From positions 1 to 28,254 of the forward strand of contig JAYMTF010000925.1 in assembly GCA_036897485.1 (NCBI GenBank): a DNA stretch of 28,254 nucleotides. The letters are read 5' to 3'. Positions 22,053-28,254 of the stretch are shown in pieces. Both the position numbers and the translations under genes were made by a program. Numbering within the stretch: the stretch's first letter is position 1; every line of letters starts with the position of its first letter. Below the pieces are notes generated by a model. The model had not been told where the DNA came from, made no database searches, and was given only the letters and a program-made list of their open reading frames with translations. This DNA is from Pelargonium nanum. Its lineage: Eukaryota > Streptophyta > Magnoliopsida > Geraniales > Geraniaceae.

Positions 22053-22251
22053 CACTACAAGAATTGCAGTTTTATGAGACGGCTAAAATTTGTCTCTCTT
22101 AACAAATTTTGTCTTCTATTAGCCATTTATACCGTTTTTTAAAAGTTTGTAACTTATAACTTGTATTTCTAAAATGGTCTAGGTCAAACTATCCTTACTT
22201 TTAAGATGGTTTTAACTAATTAAACCGTCTGTTGTAATATTTATCGTAGTG
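22053..22251. mobile_element. CACTA-type non-autonomous element, 199 bp
   Basis: It starts CACTACAAGAA and ends ATCGTAGTG, giving inverted CACTAC termini, and is flanked by TAT at 22050-22052 and 22252-22254. Internal matches (GAGACGGCT near the left end, AAACCGTCTG near the right) extend the imperfect inverted repeat. CACTA transposons make 3-bp target duplications. There is no coding capacity. Confidence 0.83.
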
Positions 22252-22316
22252 TATATGAAATTGTGCGCGTAGAATACGAATATGTCATACAATAGTATAT
22301 ATGGTATATGTGTAGA

Positions 22317-22624
22317 CACTACAAAAAAAATTACTTTTGGTGACTGTAAAAAATAAGTTGTTGTCATGAATTGGACTTAGAAACAGTGATGAATGGGTTG
22401 ACATGGATAAAAGCACAACAATTGTGAAAATTTAGACTTTTATGCTTTTTGCGACAACTTTTCTGTCGCACAAAGTTGTGCTTCCATGACAAACCCCTTT
22501 CTGTCGTGAACTTGGAGACTTTTCATGGCAACACCTTTGGTGACAACAATTACTGACTTTTTGTGACAATATATGAGTTTGAGCGACTGGATTAGTTGTC
22601 GCGAAAAGTGAAATTTCTGTAGTG
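22317..22624. mobile_element. CACTA-type non-autonomous element, 308 bp
   Basis: It starts CACTACAAAAAAAATTACTT and ends AAATTTCTGTAGTG, again with inverted CACTAC termini, and is flanked by AGA at 22314-22316 and 22625-22627. The interior is rich in GTCGC/GCGAC and TGACAA motifs in both orientations. It differs in sequence from its neighbour, so the two are separate insertions. Confidence 0.83.
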
Positions 22625-22629
22625 AGATA

Positions 22630-23396
22630 TATTAAATTTTTGGGCAGCTGCTAGCTAGAGAGTTAGATGATACTATTAACAGAGAGTTAATAATTAGTGG
22701 GAAGAGGTAGCAGAATGTAGGGAGTGAGTGACTGGTGTAAGAAGATGATGGGGTGGGGAGAGGGTTTAGAAAGCATCCTGTGATGAGCTTGAGAGCAAAA
22801 TAAAAATGAATTAATTAAAGAAGATCATGATTCATTCATGACCCTACTCTTTTTGTCAAATTAATACAAGTTGGTTGTTAATTTTTTCCCAATATATATT
22901 TGAAAGATAAGAGCACTTTGCTTAATCAAATGAGTTGGGGAAAAAGGTGGGGATTGAAGAATCAAACTGTATATCATTATGTGTGGAGCATAATTAAAAT
23001 ATCAAAGCTAAAGAAGCCACCCTTTTTACCCATCCCCTTTTGTCCTTGTTTATTTTGGATTTTGTTTAAACTATTTCATCACCTCAAAGAGTAATCTAAG
23101 CGTCGTCTACACAATACCATGACTAATACTTCGTACGTAGATGTATTAATTTGTTGTGTATGAAAATCGATAAAAAATGACTCATACGTGAGAAGTCGAA
23201 TAACCGTTTGCATCATTTGAATGACCATGAAAGTGTTCAGAAATTTTGAAAATTAAAAAAAAAACCATGAACGACCGTTCAGATGCTTGGAACGCACATC
23301 CAAGATTGAAATGGAGTTCTTGTGAAGTCTGAACGGGCATGCTCGATTTGAGTTTTCCTTATATCACACGAACGGTTGTGCATCACTTTCTGGACT

Positions 23397-23444
<48 letters not shown>

Positions 23445-24170
23445 TTCGGGAGCGCAAATATGAGTTGTGATGTACGAGTATAGTTGTTGTATTACATATA
23501 AAGAATAGTGATTGCGAGTGTTTCTTTTTATCTAGATTAAGAAAAACTAGTTAAATCATAACAATCTAGATTTTTAACAAGGTTTAGCCTACCAATTAGC
23601 TCTTGACATACTTTATTTGTTCTCTCTCATATTATAGTATATATATAACGAATTATTATTGACTTATATATAATTTTGAATGGTAAATATCTTCCAAGTT
23701 AGTAATAGTTTTACTCTTTTTTTTTCAGAAAAGTACCCGCATGTTATGCAATTTTTTTTTAAATTTTAAATGACTTTGTGTCTCATGTTCCATTTGTCTC
23801 GAGATAACGATATTATAAATATTTTACCGTATAATGTGGGTAACTCTAATGTAGTTAAAAAAAGTATAAAATTTAAGAGAAATATATTTTCATTTAATAT
23901 AACACTAAAAGGAAAGATGATATTTCATATTCACAATAACATATAGAAATAAATATATATGTATTAACTCATGTTATGTGAATTTAATTGGTTACTCATT
24001 ACTAGTCACAAGTCACAAGTCACCTCACTCCCACCCTCCCATCTCTCTTCACTATTGTCTTATGACAAAAAATATATCATTAACAATGACATTAATGCTT
24101 ATCAAAACTCCCAAGTCCCTCTCACAAAATAACAAGCTCATCATCACAAAATAACACTCTCCTATATCAT
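22630..24170. other. Intergenic sequence downstream of CYP735A
   Basis: No gene seen. It contains the GA microsatellite and a short AGTCACA triplication at about 24003-24021. The CYP735A 3' UTR and poly(A) site should lie within the last 200-300 bases before 24175, but no signal stands out. Confidence 0.5.
23400..23443. repeat. (GA)n microsatellite
   Basis: About 21 uninterrupted GA units. Perfect repeats of this length are usually length-polymorphic. Confidence 0.97.
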
Positions 24171-24174
24171 ATAT

Positions 24175-26798
24175 TCATGCCTTTATAGGCTCCAAACAAA
24201 TTTGAACTCCATACTTGGGCTTAATTGTGAGCACAGTGATTGGAGCGTGTCGATAATTGTCCGAAATGGTGAACTTAAATCGCGAGATCAACATAGCTAG
24301 TATGATCTTAGCCTCCATCATTGCAAAAGATTGTCCAACACAATTTCGGGGACCGGATGCAAATGGGATGAACCGGCCCGGGGAAAAGGATTTGGAGGCA
24401 AACCGCTCTGGCTTGAACTCATTCACATCTTTTCCCCATAATTGTTCGCTGTGATGGATGGCGAGAACCGGTATCCATATCGATAGGCCCTTAGGAATAT
24501 GAAGGTCACCGAGCTTTAGGTCTTCGAAGGCCATCCGAGGAAGGACAGTTGCTGGTGGGTACAGCCTCAATGATTCATTTATCACCATATGTAACTGCAC
24601 AAATCAACAAATTAACAAAATTTTGTGAGTCACTAGACTAGACATGACTGTTAAGCAAAGTCAAGAGGCAATGGCAAGATCTGGAGGACAAAGATGTGGA
24701 TTTTGTAGCTGAGAAATTATAATATAAAGTGAACTTTTGGCATTAGGAGATTCTCATGGAGACAACTACAACTAACTATAGGGACCATGTCCATAGCTTT
24801 CCTTTTTGGTTTTAAATTTTGCATTGGGAAAGAGAGCTACCTAGGCCTCTGCTCTGCTCTGCTTGTTATTACTATTTCTGTACACTGGTTTCTGCAACAT
24901 TTTCAATATTTTATCACTTCTCCAAATTTAATTTAAATTTTAAAATATTGTTTTGATGGCCCAAGTGATTTTATTTTGACCAAAAAATAAAATAAATGAT
25001 TGGTTAGTCTTGTTGACTATATTGAGTAAGGGCAAGTGAGATCGAAGCAGTAAGATCGGGAGAGAGAGTAACGAGCTTCAACCGAGAGATAAAATAAACG
25101 ATTTGGGTGACATCACTTTAATGACATAGTTGAGTGTCACCATTTAAAGTCTGGCTGAGGAAGAGGCAATAATAACAATATAGAGTACAAAGTTCTAGTA
25201 AAGCTATTAATGACTGAAATTCAGCTACGATACGAAATAAATGATATGAGAAAACGTTTTTCGCTAACAAATTCATTCTAACTGATATAAGCGATAGTTT
25301 ATGAGGTGATATGATTATGTTGATGTGTCCGAGTATCAGTCACTTAAAATTCGGATGAGATTTTATTTTCATACCGAAAAAAAAGTAATATTGGATATAT
25401 AGTGATGATTTGGTAATTACCATGGTGAGTTTGGAGAGATGATCGGTGGACGGAGTTTGACCGTTGCAGACCTCGGCAATCTGGGCTCTGACCTTGTCCT
25501 GCCACGCAGGGTTGCTGGCCAGAAGCATCACCGTCCACGTCAGCAACAGGGCGGTGGTCTCGTGTCCGGCGAAGAAGAAGGTCTTGCACTCATCCATTAT
25601 CAGCTGCAGATTCAGGCTGAACCCATCCGATCTCTTCTTCTGCATCTCATTCAACAACATTCCCAGCAGATCGTTCCCGTACGAACTGCTCCGCCCGATC
25701 TCCACACAATCCTTCCGGCTCTGTATAATCTCCATCAACAACCTCTCCACCTCCGCCTTCAATGCCTTTATCTCCCGATTGTACTTGCTCGGAAAGAATC
25801 TGAACCACAAAACAAAAGCCAGAGCAGTCAATTTCAAGCACACAAAACTGGAATCAAATCGAAATTGAGAATTGATTGATCAATTACCGGCTACCGGGAA
25901 AGCACAAGCGCCGGGTCGCTTGAGCACAGAGATTCTGCAGAACAGTGAGGAGATGGAAAATTTGCTTTCCCTTCTCGTAGCTGGTGTCGAACTCTGTTCT
26001 GGAGATGATCTCTGCGGTGAGCTTGGTCATGAAATCGCCGATCTCGACCTCTTTTTGTCCCGATTCTACTGCATTTGCGATTGATCGGAGCATGTTGTTC
26101 GTGCAATCCACCATGTATCCTGCGTAGCTCTGTACCAAATCAAAATTATATTAGACAAATTAAATAATCATGATCGAATAAATTCGTTTAAATTAAATTA
26201 AAATAATACCTTGAGTCTATCTCCCATGAATGCTGGTGCAACGATGTGACGCTGGTGGTACCAATGCTGTCCGTTCGCCATTAACAGACCTCGGCCGATG
26301 AAATGCTCCGTCCCCTGACGCTGCTGCCAGGATTTTCCCGACGAAGTACTGTACTTCATCAGAAGCTCCTTGATCAAATCCGTCTCCGTCAGGCACATCC
26401 GCGGCTCTGTTCCGTTCCAGTAAACGAATCTCTTCCCTGTACAAGATATATATATATATTTAGATTGAAGCTGACATTTTGAGAGAGAAATGGTGATTTA
26501 AAGAGTGGAATATACCGAATTGCTTAGTCCAGGCCACGTAATGCGGCAAAAGACGGCCAACAATGTCGTGATTGATGGAATCCATGTCCTGGGAGGTGGA
26601 TTTGGAGACGAGAGAGGCCATTTCGAGGATGTTTCCGACAAGAAAGCTGGGTTTGGGGCCACGCACACCTTGCTTCTCCATGGTTTTCCGGATGCGTCTC
26701 GGTGTAAGCCAGTAGCACGAAATGGTTTCGTAAACAACTCTAAGCAACAAGGTGAGGAACAGGATGACCAATAGGGCTGTGAGAACCACCATAGCCAT
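24175..26798 (-). CDS. CYP735A: Cytokinin trans-hydroxylase, cytochrome P450 CYP735A
   Basis: Five exons on the minus strand: 26798-26516, 26436-26210, 26129-25888, 25799-25421 and 24594-24175. All introns are GT-AG and the joined frame gives 516 residues, the usual length for CYP735A. It has an N-terminal membrane anchor (about residues 3-22), then YWLTPRRIRK. The I-helix oxygen-binding motif AGHETT is at 328-333, ExxR (ESLR) at 384-387, PERF at 439-442, and the haem loop FASGPRNCVG at 455-464 with the ligand Cys462. Blocks such as HDIVGRLLPHYVAW, FIGRGLLMANGQ and TIKPKYGVQ match Arabidopsis CYP735A1/2. Those enzymes hydroxylate the prenyl side chain of isopentenyladenine nucleotides to give trans-zeatin forms, at the ER. 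The ATG at 26798 is preferred to an in-frame one at 26918 because the latter lies upstream of the TATA box and adds residues foreign to the family. No disruption was seen, so the gene looks functional. Confidence 0.96.
24595..25420 (-). other. Intron 4 of CYP735A, the only long intron
   Basis: This 826-bp intron separates the exon ending in KLTM from the one starting LHMVINESLR, so it interrupts the protein just before the K-helix. The other three introns are 79, 80 and 88 bp. The intron is AT-rich with some short GA-rich runs near 25050. I saw no transposon, repeat or embedded gene in it. Confidence 0.85.
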
Positions 26799-26905
26799 GG
26801 TGGTGCTGAATATTAACAGCAACAACAACTCAGTTTTGTTCTCAGGAAGAAGAATGAGAAAGATGGCTGTTGTGGGAGTGAATGAACCGAGAGAACGTCT
26901 ATGTG

Positions 26906-26914
26906 TATATATAT
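26906..26914 (-). promoter_or_regulatory. TATA box of CYP735A
   Basis: A run of alternating T and A (TATATATAT on the plus strand, so ATATATATA on the minus strand) sits 108 bases upstream of the chosen ATG. A start site about 30 bases downstream would be near 26880 and give a leader of roughly 80 bases. The position fits a plant core promoter; it was judged by eye only. Confidence 0.6.
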
Positions 26915-28110
26915 GCACAGAGATTGAGACAGAGGAAGCAAATTGGTGGACCCATTGAGTAAAATTGGGAGAAAGAGATTTTGATTTTTGACAGAAGGTG
27001 AATTTTAAAAAGGGAAACGAAATTTATGGGGAAAAAAATCCCATGTTGACTCCTTTGTTACAGTTGTGGAATGGTATCTGCATTTTTTTTTCCCATCAGT
27101 TTTTGAAAACTGATAAAGTTTGATGCTTCTCCACTGTATCTATGAAAATGGGAAAATAATAAATGAGAAATTTAATTCTTTTGTCTCTTTTAATTATTTT
27201 GATTACGTATGTATCTTTAATATGTACGCGTGTTTTATTTCTACCTGAAAGATAATATTCGATATCAATAAATATCTACTCGCGTAACTGATGAGCATTT
27301 TGGGTCCACAACATCCTAAGTTGTGTTATGCTTAAATTTGTCATATAATTATTTACTTGTAAAACACGTGAATTTGAAGCACATGTGCATACAGACTAAA
27401 TTCTAAAATAAGATTTTATTATTATTTGAAGTTTGAATTCATTTGTAAGATTGTGTCAGAAAAGTAATTAACTGACCATATGTATACCAAAACCATAGAA
27501 TGTGTAGAACATGAATGGAATGGACTGGACTGGTACAAGTACGTACGTTGACTTTTTGAATCTTCTTGTAGTTTCAAAAATGCATGTACAGTAGTTGAAT
27601 GCAAAATTCAGCGAAGCCCAAGGAGCTGAAGCCCGTATAAAATGTAAGTCAACAACCTCACTCACTCCCTTATTAACTTCTAGTCTTCTACTATCCAATG
27701 TTCTCGTTCCCGTTCCCGTTCTCATTCTCATATCATTGTCTATTTTTATTTGTATCTTTTACAAAATTAAAACAATAATTTAGTTTGTATTAGATATCTT
27801 TTATATGCCCGGACATTTATTTTGAGATAAAAATTACATTTATATTGAAACAGAAAAAATATATTATTAATAATTTATTCATGACTAAGAAATTTTTCTC
27901 TCATATTTTGGTCCCAAAATGAGGAAATAGTTAAATCTGCTCTAACTACCAATTATATTCTCATAATAAATTACTCAGAATTGCTTAAGTTTATCACTCA
28001 ATTGGTTCAATTGTACATTGTCTATTTTGGTAAGTTAGTTAAGAATAAATTACCAATAATATTTTTGAGTTAAGTTAGTTTGAAACTAATTCAATCTAAC
28101 TCATTCTTAA
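26915..28110. other. Upstream region of CYP735A and right flank
   Basis: AT-rich sequence without a recognisable gene. TTGACT (W-box core) occurs at 27548-27553, and a CGTTCCCGTTCCCGTT mini-repeat at about 27705-27720. Regulatory elements of CYP735A are expected in the first kilobase, but none can be assigned by eye. Confidence 0.4.
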
Positions 28111-28111
28111 A

Positions 28112-28254
28112 GGGTGTTTGGATTAGCTTCTCAAAAATAGCTGATAAGCAGGTAGAGCTTATGAGCATTAATGTGCTCCGACTCTTTTAAACAATAAGGT
28201 GTTACCTGTTTGGTAAGAAAGTGCTGATAAGCACTAGAATTGTTTGGTAAAAAG
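28112..28254. mobile_element. Partial MITE-like repeat at the right edge
   Basis: Starts GGGTGTTTGGATTAGCTT and contains repeated GCTGATAAGC units (about 28140 and 28223). This is the look of hAT-type or similar miniature elements common in plant intergenic DNA. The far end is outside the window, so neither terminal repeats nor target duplication can be tested. Confidence 0.4.

Noticed and set aside
25439..25879. Plus-strand frames opposite the P450 exons
   Set aside because: They are shadows of GC-richer exons; the minus strand carries the conserved P450 motifs.
26799..26918. In-frame upstream ATG at 26918 extending the P450 by 40 residues
   Set aside because: It lies upstream of the TATA box at 26906-26914, and the added residues do not fit the short hydrophobic N-terminus of CYP735A.
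27595..27783. Possible start of another gene near the right edge (GTATAAAATG at 27635)
   Set aside because: The TATA-like word is not followed by any frame with recognisable coding content before the window ends.

Overview
This is a plant nuclear window, almost certainly from a eudicot. It is AT-rich, has GT-AG introns, microsatellites and many small transposable elements, and carries two recognisable protein-coding genes. I cannot resolve the species from the sequence. There is no bacterial-type operon, CRISPR array or recognisable tRNA/rRNA gene.

Layout. Bases 1-1200 hold a poly-T tract and, on the minus strand, a decayed LINE endonuclease fragment. About 1200-2230 is AT-rich upstream sequence. 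A plus-strand gene for a five-KH-domain RNA-binding protein (At4g18375-like) runs from a 5' UTR exon near 2250 to the stop at 14059. It has seven coding exons and 713 residues. Two of its introns are swollen by retroelements. Intron 2 (3995-10060, 6.07 kb) holds a copia-like LTR remnant, a palindromic array of 119-bp LTR-like repeats and an 80-bp tandem repeat. The intron at 11330-13214 holds an intact-looking miniature LTR element (TRIM) with a 5-bp target-site duplication. Bases 14060-24170 are gene-poor. They contain a dispersed direct repeat, a copia LTR remnant, a LINE 3' end, two adjacent CACTA-type non-autonomous elements with perfect 3-bp target duplications, and a GA microsatellite. 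A minus-strand cytochrome P450, CYP735A (cytokinin trans-hydroxylase), occupies 26798-24175 in five exons and 516 residues, with a TATA box at 26906-26914. The right edge is AT-rich intergenic DNA ending in a partial repeat.

The two genes converge and are about 10 kb apart. There is no evidence that they work together: one is a nuclear RNA-binding protein, the other an ER enzyme that makes trans-zeatin-type cytokinins. The least explained part of the window is the intron-2 palindromic array. Its inverted arms carry four copies of a conserved, now broken, small reading frame of about 65 codons that I do not recognise.
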